Assembly: GCA_910585285.1 (NCBI GenBank)
Contig: CAJUDL010000019.1
Coordinates: 1 to 63,645, forward strand
DNA: 63,645 nucleotides
Source of the DNA: an uncultured Muribaculaceae bacterium
GTDB lineage: Bacteria > Bacteroidota > Bacteroidia > Bacteroidales > Muribaculaceae
Reading direction: 5' to 3'
A model generated the notes under the pieces. The model worked only from the letters and a program-made list of their open reading frames with translations. It ran no database searches and was not told the origin of the DNA. The position numbers were made by a program, and so were the translations under genes. Position 1 is the stretch's first letter. Each line of letters opens with the position of its first letter. Below, one piece after another: positions 42,410-50,823 of the stretch.

Positions 42410-43408
42410 ATGAGAAAGATAGCTCTTATTATCCCTTATATAGGCAATTTCAGAAAAGATTTTCCTTTCTGGTTAAAATCTGTTGAACATAATCCTTCAA
42501 TTGATTTCCTATTATTTACAAATAATCATATCAATAATATTCCCCCAAATCTACATGTTTATAAAACAGATTTTGAGGAATTAAAGGTTTGTTTCCAGAA
42601 ACACTTTGATTTCACGATATGTCTTACCAAACCGTATAAATTTTGTGATTTCAGACCGGCATATGGTGAGATTTTTGCAGATTACTTAACTGATTATGAT
42701 TTTTGGGGTTACACTGATACAGATATTATTTATGGAGATCTTAGACAATTTGTAACAGAAGAAATACTTGATAAGTATGATCATATATTCGGGAGGGGAC
42801 ATTTCAGTTTATACCGCAATAACAAGAAAGTTAATTCTGAATATAAAAATGTAGAAGTTCCTAATTATAGACAAGTTTTTACATATGACGAGGGGCGAGC
42901 TTTTGATGAATATTGTGGTACAAGCAAACACTGGGCAGATAATCTCTATGAAAAATTCTATGATTCTATAATATTTGATGATATTGATTGTATGTATCAT
43001 CCATTTTTTTCACATATGAGAAGGAGGGAATACTATGGATGCAAGAATATTATATATTCATATGAGAATGGCAAATTATATAGAATTTTTGAAAGAAATG
43101 GGACAATAAACAAAATACCAACGATGTATGTACATTTTCAAAAAAGAAAAATGGCTGTAAATACTTATCCTGATAATAAGTTTATAATGATTCCCAACTC
43201 ATATGAAAAATACGAAGAAATCAAAAATATAAATCGACTTCAATATCTTGGTGCAGGAAAATCTATTTATTATCAACGATATAAATTAAAACTATATGAA
43301 TTTAGAAGTAAATTTTATAAATTCTATTTAAGGATTCATCCCTCGCCCTATGGATATCCAAAGCTTCCTGAAGATATTAGCAAATACTACATCGAGGATT
43401 TAGATTAA
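42410..43408 (+). CDS. DUF6625 family glycosyltransferase-like protein
   Basis: 332 residues. N terminus RKIALIIPYIGNFRKDFPFWLKSVEHNPSIDFLLFTN and the FRPAYGEIFADYLTDYDFWGYTDTDIIYGDLRQF block, with a TDTD motif like the DxD of GT-A enzymes, are typical of a family seen only near glycan loci (named DUF6625, earlier hypothetical). YDHIFGRGHFSLYRNNKKV follows. It probably adds a sugar, but its donor and linkage are unknown. Confidence 0.75.
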   Translation: MRKIALIIPYIGNFRKDFPFWLKSVEHNPSIDFLLFTNNHINNIPPNLHVYKTDFEELKVCFQKHFDFTICLTKPYKFCDFRPAYGEIFADYLTDYDFWGYTDTDIIYGDLRQFVTEEILDKYDHIFGRGHFSLYRNNKKVNSEYKNVEVPNYRQVFTYDEGRAFDEYCGTSKHWADNLYEKFYDSIIFDDIDCMYHPFFSHMRRREYYGCKNIIYSYENGKLYRIFERNGTINKIPTMYVHFQKRKMAVNTYPDNKFIMIPNSYEKYEEIKNINRLQYLGAGKSIYYQRYKLKLYEFRSKFYKFYLRIHPSPYGYPKLPEDISKYYIEDLD

Positions 43409-43426
43409 CACTAAATTTATCATCCT

Positions 43427-44473
43427 ATGGCTAAAGTCTTAGTTATTGGCACTTCCCATAAAACCAGAGGAGGGATAACTTCTGTCATAAAGGCTCATCA
43501 ATTGGGAAATCAATGGACGAACTTCAACTGCGAATGGATCGAGACTCATATTGACAGATCTGCAATTGAAAAGGTGGCATATTTTATAATTGGTCTATTA
43601 AAATTTATCTTAAAAGTTCCATTCTCAGATATAGTACACATCCATCTTGCCGCAGTTGAACGAAAAATCCCATTCGTTTTTTTTACAAAACTTTTTGGAA
43701 AAAAACTTATATTGCATCTTCATTTCCCCGATCCAAAGACAACTATTTACAACAATTCAAAATCTTCCCGATATAAGTGGTGTATCAATAAAGCTGATAA
43801 AGTCATTGTTTTGTCCAATACATGGAAACAATTGATAGAGAAAGAGTGGAATGTAAAGAATCTTATAGTCATATATAATCCTTGTCCACAAATTATTCCC
43901 ACTCCTGAATATAAATACAATCATAATCAACCTTACATTCTTTATGCTGGGAATTTAATTGAACGTAAAGGTTATAAAGATTTACTTAATGCTTTTGCAT
44001 TGGTTCATGACAGTATGCCAGAATGGAAAATTGTTTTTGCAGGTAATGGGGAGATAGATCAAGCACAATATTTGGTTAATAAATTAGGTCTGTGCCACAG
44101 TGTTATTTTTACGGGTTGGATAACTAATGAAAAAAAAGATAAAATATTTAGAGAAGCTACAGCATATTGTCTACCCAGTTATGCGGAAGGATTCCCAATG
44201 GGCGTACTTGATGCATGGGCATATAATCTACCTGTAATTACCACTCCCGTAGGCGGTCTGCCCGATATTATCTCAAACTATAATAATGCCTTAGTTTTTA
44301 AACAGGGAGACATCAAAGAGCTTGCAAATTGCTTAAAAGCCTTGACATCAATAGATCTTAGAATAAAATTATCGCAAGCATCTAAACAATTGGCGACAAC
44401 AGAATTCGCAATAAAAAAAATTAACAAAGACATTCAGGATCTTTATATTAGTCTAATTAACGCATCTATCTAA
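43427..44473 (+). CDS. Glycosyltransferase family 4
   Basis: 348 residues. N terminus AKVLVIGTSHKTRGGITSVI; DIVHIHLAAVERKIPFVF; donor half: QPYILYAGNLIERKGYKDLLNAFA near residue 170, KIVFAGNGEIDQAQYL, FTGWITNEKKDKIFREATAYCLPSYAEGFPMGVLDAWAYNLPVI with the E-x7-E-like pair, and TTPVGGLPDII. Typical retaining GT-B. Lies just upstream of the second GT11 gene. Confidence 0.9.
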   Translation: MAKVLVIGTSHKTRGGITSVIKAHQLGNQWTNFNCEWIETHIDRSAIEKVAYFIIGLLKFILKVPFSDIVHIHLAAVERKIPFVFFTKLFGKKLILHLHFPDPKTTIYNNSKSSRYKWCINKADKVIVLSNTWKQLIEKEWNVKNLIVIYNPCPQIIPTPEYKYNHNQPYILYAGNLIERKGYKDLLNAFALVHDSMPEWKIVFAGNGEIDQAQYLVNKLGLCHSVIFTGWITNEKKDKIFREATAYCLPSYAEGFPMGVLDAWAYNLPVITTPVGGLPDIISNYNNALVFKQGDIKELANCLKALTSIDLRIKLSQASKQLATTEFAIKKINKDIQDLYISLINASI

Positions 44474-44479
44474 TAATTA

Positions 44480-45361
44480 ATGAAAATAGTCAGGATTTTT
44501 GGCGGCTTGGGTAATCAAATGTTTCAATATTCCCTTGCAATGGCATTTAAGAATTCTTTGGATAATGAAGATGTCTACGTTGATACGTCATGCATGAATG
44601 GGTATCCATTCCACAATGGTTATGAGTTGCAACGCATATTCAATGTTTCTATCAAACAAGCTTCTATATCAGATTTAATAAAAGTCGCATATCCATTACC
44701 TCATTATAGACTTTGGCAGTTGGGAAGACATGTTTTACCTAAACGAAAGACTATCGTAACAGAAAATCCAGACATGCGTTTCATGGAAGGACTAACTGAG
44801 AGACGGGATTCTTTTCTTGCAGAAGGATATTGGCAAACTGAAAAATATTTTTCTAAGATTCGTGGAATAATCTTAGACACTTTCAAGTTTCCTCAATTTG
44901 AAAGAGGGACAAAAAATGAATATGTTGCAAATAGGATAAGCGATTGTGAATCTGTATCATTACATATTCGTCGTGGTGATTATTTAAAAATTGCCGATAC
45001 AGGTGGGATCTGCACCATTGAGTACTATAGTAAAAGTATAAATATTCTGCTTGAAAAAGTCAAACCTCAACTTCTTGTTATATTCTCCGATGATCCTGCC
45101 TGGTGTAAGAATAATCTATTGAACGTGGTTCATAATATACCTGTCATATATGTTGATTGGAACAAAGGGACAAGTAGTTTTAAAGACATGCAGTTAATGA
45201 GTTTATGTTCTCATAATATTATAGCAAACTCCTCTTTTTCATGGTGGGGTGGTTGGCTTAATCAAAATCCAAATAAAATTGTGATAGCGCCATCCAGATG
45301 GATGAATTGTCAAGGATGGTCTGACATTATTCCTGAAGATTGGACAATAATAAAAATTTGA
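44480..45361 (+). CDS. Alpha-1,2-fucosyltransferase-like (GT11), second copy
   Basis: 293 residues. GGLGNQMFQYSLAMAFKNSL at the start, LHIRRGDYLKIADTGGICT near residue 157, LLVIFSDDPAWCKNNL, and ANSSFSWWGGWLNQNPNKIVIAPSRW at the end. All GT11 motifs are intact. It shares motifs with the 35843 copy but the rest differs widely, so it is not a recent duplicate. Two fucosylations, or one on a different acceptor, are implied. Confidence 0.92.
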   Translation: MKIVRIFGGLGNQMFQYSLAMAFKNSLDNEDVYVDTSCMNGYPFHNGYELQRIFNVSIKQASISDLIKVAYPLPHYRLWQLGRHVLPKRKTIVTENPDMRFMEGLTERRDSFLAEGYWQTEKYFSKIRGIILDTFKFPQFERGTKNEYVANRISDCESVSLHIRRGDYLKIADTGGICTIEYYSKSINILLEKVKPQLLVIFSDDPAWCKNNLLNVVHNIPVIYVDWNKGTSSFKDMQLMSLCSHNIIANSSFSWWGGWLNQNPNKIVIAPSRWMNCQGWSDIIPEDWTIIKI

Positions 45362-45365
45362 GACA

Positions 45366-46604
45366 ATGCTAAACGTACTTATAAATGCATATGCTGTGCG
45401 CCCCAATTGGGGAAGTGAACCAGGTTTAGGATGGAATTGGATTGTCAATCTTGCCCAATACTGTAATGTGTTTGTAATCACTGAAGGAGAATGGGAAGAA
45501 GAAATAAATGACGCCCTCAATAACATACCTTGGAAATCTAATATTCATTTTTATTATAATAAAACTACCCAAGAAGTGAGAAACATGTGTTGGAACCAAG
45601 GTGATTGGCGTTTCTACAAACACTACCGAAAATGGCAAAAGAAAACATATAATATAGCCCAAGAAATTATAGCATCGAATAAGATTGATATCATTCACCA
45701 ACTCAATATGATCGGATTCCGAGAACCGGGTTCCTTATGGAAGATTGAAACCATTCCTTTTATATGGGGACCTGTTGGAGGATATGGATGGACAACTCTG
45801 AAATACTTGAAAGGACAATCAATAAATACTAAGACGAAAGCTTTTGTAAAGAATATTTTGAATTATTTACAAGGTAGATTTTATCCACTATCCAATAAGG
45901 CGATGCGGCGTGCAGATTGTATTTTAGCTGCCAACTCAAACGTATATAGATTCATAAAAAAACATTTTCGTGATGATGTGATTCTATTGAATGAAACCGG
46001 TTGCTATGAAAATGAAATTTCCTTATCCAAAACAAATGAAAAGAAAAATTTCAACCTTTTATGGGTTGGAAAATTTGATTATAGAAAACAATTGGAACTT
46101 GCTATACAAACGATAGCAATTATAAAAGAAAATTATCAGCAAATAAAACTTACGATTATCGGTGATACTAACAATAGTGCATATGAGCGTGCCATTAATT
46201 TAGTTAAATTTCTGAATATACAAGACAACATAGAATGGCTTGGAAAAGTTCCTAATATTCGAGTTCATGAAATAATGCGAGAGTCTGATCTTTTCCTATT
46301 CACAAGTATAGATGAGGGGACACCACACGTGGTATTGGAAGCAATCCAGAATAAATTACCTGTGGTATGTTTCAATACTTGTGGCCAGGGAGATGTTGTT
46401 AATAATACCGTTGGCATAAAGATCCCTTTATCAACAGCAACCGATAGTCCAGACCATTTTGCCAAAGCAATTTTATCTTTAATAGAAGATCGAAAAAAAC
46501 TATATGAGATGAAAAAAAACTGTTCTAACCGTCAAAATGAATTATCCTGGGACCTCAAAATAAAAACAGTTATTGATATTTACAAAATGCTAATAATAAA
46601 ATAA
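45366..46604 (+). CDS. Glycosyltransferase family 4
   Basis: 412 residues. N terminus LNVLINAYAVRPNWGSEPGLGWNWI is the pattern of GT4 enzymes with the GSEPG motif. Then IDIIHQLNMIGFREPGSLWK and PFIWGPVGGYGWTT; donor domain FNLLWVGKFDYRKQLELAIQ near residue 232, TSIDEGTPHVVLEAIQNKLPVVC. It closes the AT-rich variable block, and 265 bp of AT-rich spacer follow before the WecG gene. Confidence 0.9.
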   Translation: MLNVLINAYAVRPNWGSEPGLGWNWIVNLAQYCNVFVITEGEWEEEINDALNNIPWKSNIHFYYNKTTQEVRNMCWNQGDWRFYKHYRKWQKKTYNIAQEIIASNKIDIIHQLNMIGFREPGSLWKIETIPFIWGPVGGYGWTTLKYLKGQSINTKTKAFVKNILNYLQGRFYPLSNKAMRRADCILAANSNVYRFIKKHFRDDVILLNETGCYENEISLSKTNEKKNFNLLWVGKFDYRKQLELAIQTIAIIKENYQQIKLTIIGDTNNSAYERAINLVKFLNIQDNIEWLGKVPNIRVHEIMRESDLFLFTSIDEGTPHVVLEAIQNKLPVVCFNTCGQGDVVNNTVGIKIPLSTATDSPDHFAKAILSLIEDRKKLYEMKKNCSNRQNELSWDLKIKTVIDIYKMLIIK

Positions 46605-46869
46605 ATACAAAAGCATCCGACAATATGATAATTTTAAACAAATAAGATTTTAACTTATAACACCTTCATTCTCAGTATATATTTATATTTTATATTTATT
46701 TATAGGCGATAATTACCTGATTGTTTTACAACTATTATATTGAAAAGAGATGTCGTGAGATATCTCTCAGAATTCTTAATAATTTGCGCAAAAGTAAACT
46801 TGTTTTTAACTCTCCCTATCACCTTATCACCATAGGAGATTCATATCTATACGATTAAGTTAAACATCA
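46605..46869. other. AT-rich spacer between the variable block and the WecG gene
   Basis: A 265-bp gap, unusual in this tightly packed locus. It holds runs of TATATTTATATTT, a GAGATATCTC palindrome at about 46758-46767, and no ORF. An internal promoter could be here, but I find no full TTTG-TAnnTTTG match. It marks the return from AT-rich to backbone-like DNA. Confidence 0.5.
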
Positions 46870-47658
46870 ATGGATACTTTTTTCAGAATTAATTATGAAT
46901 TTGACAAGAGGTCTGTTCTTGCTGCGATAGACAACAGACTTAAGGAGAAAGGAGCTGATTATATCTGTGTTGCTGACGGAGTTATTCTTAATACTGCAAA
47001 CAGATATGACGATTACCTCAAAGTGATCAACGGCGGTATGTTTTCAATATGCGACAGCAGTTTCGTTCCGCTTTATATACGATTGCTTTATGGAGACCAT
47101 TATGACCAATATTGTGGCAGTCAAGTTTTTAAAGATGTTGTGGTATCACGTAAATATCGCATGATATTTATGGGAACACAACAAAATGTGCTTGATGCAT
47201 TGCAGTCCAATCTCTCAACACTCAATCCAGATGTGAGAGATATGAAGTTTGTGGAGCTTCCTTTCAGAGATGTCGAGGATTTCGATTATCCCTCCATAGC
47301 TCGTATGATTGAAAAAGATGGTGCCGACATTATATGGATCGCATTAGGAGCCCCAAAGCAGGAAATCTTTATGTCAAAACTAAAACCACACCTGCATCAC
47401 GGGGTGATGATAGCTGTAGGAGCCGCTTTTAAGTTCTATAGTGGGATCGGTGAGAAACGCGCTCCTCGCTGGATGGTCAAGCATCATTTGGAATTCGTTC
47501 ATCGATTGTTTATGGAACCCCGCAAACAGGTATCAAGATGTTCCTGGATAATCAGGACTCTTCCCGGAATACTATGGGAAGAATACCAACGTAAAAATAA
47601 CGGAGAAATAGCTGCTGTGTGCGATAATGAAACTCGATCTCTCAGTGACGCGGGATAA
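46870..47658 (+). CDS. WecG/TagA/CpsF family glycosyltransferase (GT26)
   Basis: 262 residues. Motifs: GADYICVADGVILNTANRYDD, VINGGMFSICDSSFVPLYIRLLYG, the QYCGSQVFKDVV segment, DIIWIALGAPKQEIFMSKLKPHLHHGVMIAVGAAFKFYSGIGEKRAPRWMVKHHLEFVHRLFMEP, which is the classic GT26 core. GT26 enzymes add the second sugar (ManNAc or ManNAcA) to undecaprenyl-PP-GlcNAc, so this enzyme would act directly after the WecA-like transferase at the other end of the locus. It belongs to the conserved frame of the locus, not the variable block. Confidence 0.92.
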   Translation: MDTFFRINYEFDKRSVLAAIDNRLKEKGADYICVADGVILNTANRYDDYLKVINGGMFSICDSSFVPLYIRLLYGDHYDQYCGSQVFKDVVVSRKYRMIFMGTQQNVLDALQSNLSTLNPDVRDMKFVELPFRDVEDFDYPSIARMIEKDGADIIWIALGAPKQEIFMSKLKPHLHHGVMIAVGAAFKFYSGIGEKRAPRWMVKHHLEFVHRLFMEPRKQVSRCSWIIRTLPGILWEEYQRKNNGEIAAVCDNETRSLSDAG

Positions 47659-47663
47659 CTTAA

Positions 47664-48623
47664 GTGAACATGTACCTGAAAGCTAAGTCTTTAACATTTG
47701 GTTTCATGTTTGTTGTCATAACAAACATTGCTTCCCTACATACCAATGCTCAATCATATAGCTATCCAGATGAGGTCGATGTCTTCATGGGTGTCGATTT
47801 CAATTGCCGCGACATATATTTCAACAACAGGGTATATGACGTGCTGGTGAATCTCACCCCGGGCGTGAGGTGGAACATGGGCAGACGCTGGGAGGTTGCT
47901 GCCCAGCTGTATGTGCCGGTCATCAACCAGTATGGTGACAAGTATAAGTATGTCCGTTTCCGTGTAGCTTCCATATCAAAACAGCTTGCTGTAGGCAACC
48001 GATGGAAAATGAAATTTTCCGGAGGCATATTCACTGCTGAAAGTTATGGAATCGACATGAAGAATATGTTCATCATCAAACCCTGGCTTGCAATCACCGC
48101 GCAGATTGGTCTGACAGGTTATATTTCGATGGGTCACAGATGGGAGGCGAGTCCGATGAAGAAAGTCACATTCGCGGCAGGTCCTGAGTTCTATCTGTCG
48201 AGATGGAACACACAGTTCTATCTAAGGGGTGGCAGATACCTCTTCAACGACTATGGTGTAGAGGCGGAAGCTTTCCGACATTTCCGGCATGTCAGTGTTG
48301 GTGTGTTTGCTTCCTATAGCGATTTTGGAAAAGAGAACGCCGGCTTTAAGGTGATTGTGATGATTCCTCCTTACAAGAGAAAACATCGTCGAATAAACTT
48401 CAGACCGGCAAGTAATTTCAGACTGAGATATAGCGTTGAGGCTGTCAACGGAGGTCTAACGAAATATCAGACTGATCCTGAAGAGAATGAAAGAGAAGGC
48501 TGGTTTGACAGAACTCTAATTCCATGGGGTACAGATCTTATGGAATCAGATTTCAAATATTCTCCAACAGAGATTATCACTGATAAAGACAATATCAAAA
48601 GAAATGGGAGGAAAAATAAATGA
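47664..48623 (+). CDS. Secreted beta-barrel protein, YjbH C-terminal-like
   Basis: 319 residues with a signal peptide (SLTFGFMFVVITNIASLHTNA). Amphipathic strands alternate through the chain (VLVNLTPGVRWNMGRRWEVAAQLYVP, MKFSGGIFTAESYGIDM). The part FYLRGGRYLFNDYGVEAEAFRHFRHVSVGVFASYSDF resembles the GRYLAGDWG region near the C terminus of YjbH/DUF940 outer-membrane proteins of exopolysaccharide loci. The next gene looks like the N-terminal part of the same family. Probably an outer-membrane partner in capsule export. It has a basic, disordered C-terminal tail. Confidence 0.6.
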   Translation: MNMYLKAKSLTFGFMFVVITNIASLHTNAQSYSYPDEVDVFMGVDFNCRDIYFNNRVYDVLVNLTPGVRWNMGRRWEVAAQLYVPVINQYGDKYKYVRFRVASISKQLAVGNRWKMKFSGGIFTAESYGIDMKNMFIIKPWLAITAQIGLTGYISMGHRWEASPMKKVTFAAGPEFYLSRWNTQFYLRGGRYLFNDYGVEAEAFRHFRHVSVGVFASYSDFGKENAGFKVIVMIPPYKRKHRRINFRPASNFRLRYSVEAVNGGLTKYQTDPEENEREGWFDRTLIPWGTDLMESDFKYSPTEIITDKDNIKRNGRKNK

Positions 48624-49390
48624 AATTTAAATTATTTTTAATCTTTTGCATTTCAATTGTCTTATCGTCTGCTACGTGTGTTGCACAGTTATATACAGGC
48701 ATGTCGGGTCTTATCAAGAATCCCTCAGCTGAGATGAATAACAGCGGAGATGCGATAATTGCAGGATATTATTTAGATAAACATTTCACTCCCGGAGAAA
48801 CAACTGATCGTTATGGATTCTATCACGATGGTTTAAAATATAATACTTTTGATTTTTCGATTGCCTTAACACCATTTACATGGCTCGAAATAGGTTATAC
48901 CTTCACTTTAATGAAATCATTAGCTGAAGAAACAAATAAGCCTCAATTCAATCATAAAGACAGATATTTCTCAATAAAGGTCAATCCATTAAAAGAAGGG
49001 AGATACTATCCTGCAATAGCAGTAGGCTCAAATGATTTTATCGGCTCTCCCGGAAAGATACATAATGATGGTGGCAGCGGAGCGGGCTATTTCTGCAACT
49101 ACTACATTGTTGCGACCAAGCATTTCATCCCGCATGGACATAGTTTCGGAGTGGATCTCGGTTATCGCTACGTGCCGGTGTCATACGGTAAGAAGTGGCA
49201 GGGGGTTATAGCCGGTGCCACATGGCGACCGAAATGGATACCGTCGTTGCGTGTCATCGGTGAGTGGACAGGGAATGAAGTCAACATCGGTGCGGACATT
49301 CTCCTTTGGAAACACCTCTTTATCCAGGCTGCCCTGATCGATTGCCGGTATTTCTCCGGAGGAATAGCATATAACGTAAACCTGTTTTAA
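48620..49390 (+). CDS. YjbH-domain outer-membrane protein
   Basis: 256 residues with a signal peptide (KLFLIFCISIVLSSATCVA). LYTGMSGLIKNPSAEMNNSGDAIIAGYYLDKHFTP is the typical opening of YjbH domains (tip of the barrel: G-x-x-G-L-x-x-x-PSA). Strands such as FDFSIALTPFTWLEIGYTF and HSFGVDLGYRYVPVSYG follow, ending in the terminal aromatic strand GGIAYNVNLF expected for outer-membrane barrels. ATGA overlap with the preceding gene. YjbH proteins are needed for secretion of some exopolysaccharides. Confidence 0.7.
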   Translation: MKFKLFLIFCISIVLSSATCVAQLYTGMSGLIKNPSAEMNNSGDAIIAGYYLDKHFTPGETTDRYGFYHDGLKYNTFDFSIALTPFTWLEIGYTFTLMKSLAEETNKPQFNHKDRYFSIKVNPLKEGRYYPAIAVGSNDFIGSPGKIHNDGGSGAGYFCNYYIVATKHFIPHGHSFGVDLGYRYVPVSYGKKWQGVIAGATWRPKWIPSLRVIGEWTGNEVNIGADILLWKHLFIQAALIDCRYFSGGIAYNVNLF

Positions 49391-49395
49391 TAATT

Positions 49396-49438
49396 AATTC
49401 AACTTTCGCAAGCAAAAAGTTGAAGTTTATAAGTTTAA
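49396..49438. repeat. Dispersed repeat, right copy flanking the capsule block
   Basis: Direct-orientation near copy (three differences in 43) of 21470-21512, with a hairpin-forming TTCAACTTT / AAAGTTGAA pair (49398-49406 with 49416-49424). A third, shorter relative lies 100 bp on at 49544-49569 in the other orientation and matches 12377-12402. Confidence 0.75.
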
Positions 49439-49543
49439 TCGCGCTGTGCGCAGTTTATGAGTTTATTTGTTTGATGGGAATAAATAGAAACTCTGTCATA
49501 TTCGCATCTGATAAACTCTTTAACTTCTAAACTCTTAAACTTT

Positions 49544-49569
49544 AAGTTGAAGCTTGCTAAACTTAAATA
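49544..49569. repeat. Dispersed intergenic repeat, inverted copy
   Basis: 26 bp matching the reverse complement of 12377-12402 with one difference. Together with 49396-49438 it brackets an AT-rich 200-bp gap between the YjbH gene and the lipoprotein gene. Confidence 0.65.
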
Positions 49570-49600
49570 ATTAACTATATTTTAACAAATTATTCTTATT

Positions 49601-50782
49601 ATGAACAAATTCATTATGTATGGAACATTTCTGTTCCTTTGTTTAGCTGCCGGCTCATGCTGCAGCAATGATCACCGCGAATTTGTGTTGCCCCCGACTG
49701 TAGAGGCAGCTCCCAATACCCTCTCGGGTGTGATCACCAACATGGCTGGCGAACCTATTGAGGGTGCCGTGGTTGAACTGGGCGACCATTCAGTTCAAAC
49801 GAATGCAGAGGGTGCCTATACTATATCCAATGTGGCAGCCGGCGATTATGAAATATCCGCCTCCGCAACAGGTATGCTTCCCGCTTCAGCTTCTGTCAAA
49901 TTCACAAAGGATGCAAACGAGAAACTTCTCTGGAGCGTGGCTCTCAACCGCAAGGTTTCTCAGGATCTTGTCGTTACCCAGCCTGACGCTGATGCAAGCG
50001 GAAGCGTGGAGTCGGAGAATATTCCTCAGAACGAGGTAGGCGCCGTTGACATCAAGGTGGATGTGCCTGCCAACACGGTTCAGAAAAGCACCACCATCAG
50101 CATAACCCCCATATATTCGGAAAATGATGCGGCTGCCACACGTGCTCAGGAGAACGAGACAATGCTTATCGGAGCTACTGTCAAATGTTCCGACCCGAGC
50201 ATAACTCTTACAGCCCCGATCGAGATTTCCTTCGCGCTCGATGCATCAGTAACTCCATATGTGACAGCCAAAGAATATGATGCTGCAACGAACACTTGGA
50301 GCGTTGTTGCCCATACTGTCGATGCTGCCGGCAATATCGTTATCAAGACCACAAAATTCACATCCTTCGGTATCTTCCTCCCTGTCTCTATTTCCTCAAC
50401 TTCCTCAACTGAGCCTGTGGCATTCGCTCAGGCGCTGTTCGACAACCGTATGGGAGATGTGGAATGGGCTGTTAAAGATGCATCCTTCACATTCAAAACG
50501 GGAACCAAGATCAATACTGTAGCTACAAACAAACTGCAGGGACTTCTTATCGAGCACCTCGCCCGCCTCTATGGCTCAAGGGTGACCGAACTCCAGGGCA
50601 GTTACCCTCTCAACATTATCCTCGAACCGGGTCAGGGCGTAAACCTCAGCGGCTCTCAGACAACGGAGACAATAATCGTAGGCTCGGGAGCAACAACTGT
50701 GACAGGAACACGCTACGGCGCCGTTAGCATATCCGTCAGCCCATTCAGTGCTGACCATAACGGCGGTGCCGCAGGCGAATAA
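49601..50782 (+). CDS. Lipoprotein with carboxypeptidase-regulatory-like domain
   Basis: 393 residues. Signal ending in LAAGSCCSND gives a lipidated Cys. Residues 40-115 form a CarboxypepD_reg/Ig-like domain (LSGVITNMAGEPIEGAVVELGDHSVQTNAEGAYTISNVAAGDYEI). Next is a ZU5-like stretch (VDIKVDVPANTVQKSTTISI ... ITLTAPIEISF) and then a region of unknown nature. No catalytic motif. It probably sits on the cell surface or periplasmic face. Whether it belongs to the capsule locus is unclear, but it stands between the YjbH pair and gmd, all on the same strand. Confidence 0.75.
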   Translation: MNKFIMYGTFLFLCLAAGSCCSNDHREFVLPPTVEAAPNTLSGVITNMAGEPIEGAVVELGDHSVQTNAEGAYTISNVAAGDYEISASATGMLPASASVKFTKDANEKLLWSVALNRKVSQDLVVTQPDADASGSVESENIPQNEVGAVDIKVDVPANTVQKSTTISITPIYSENDAAATRAQENETMLIGATVKCSDPSITLTAPIEISFALDASVTPYVTAKEYDAATNTWSVVAHTVDAAGNIVIKTTKFTSFGIFLPVSISSTSSTEPVAFAQALFDNRMGDVEWAVKDASFTFKTGTKINTVATNKLQGLLIEHLARLYGSRVTELQGSYPLNIILEPGQGVNLSGSQTTETIIVGSGATTVTGTRYGAVSISVSPFSADHNGGAAGE

Positions 50783-50823
50783 TCATATCCGAAAACTTCT
50801 AAAAAACAATTGCTAAATTACAC

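Noticed and set aside
46605..46869. Second invertible promoter before the WecG gene
   Set aside because: No inverted repeats flank the gap and no full promoter consensus was found; only AT-rich runs and a short palindrome.
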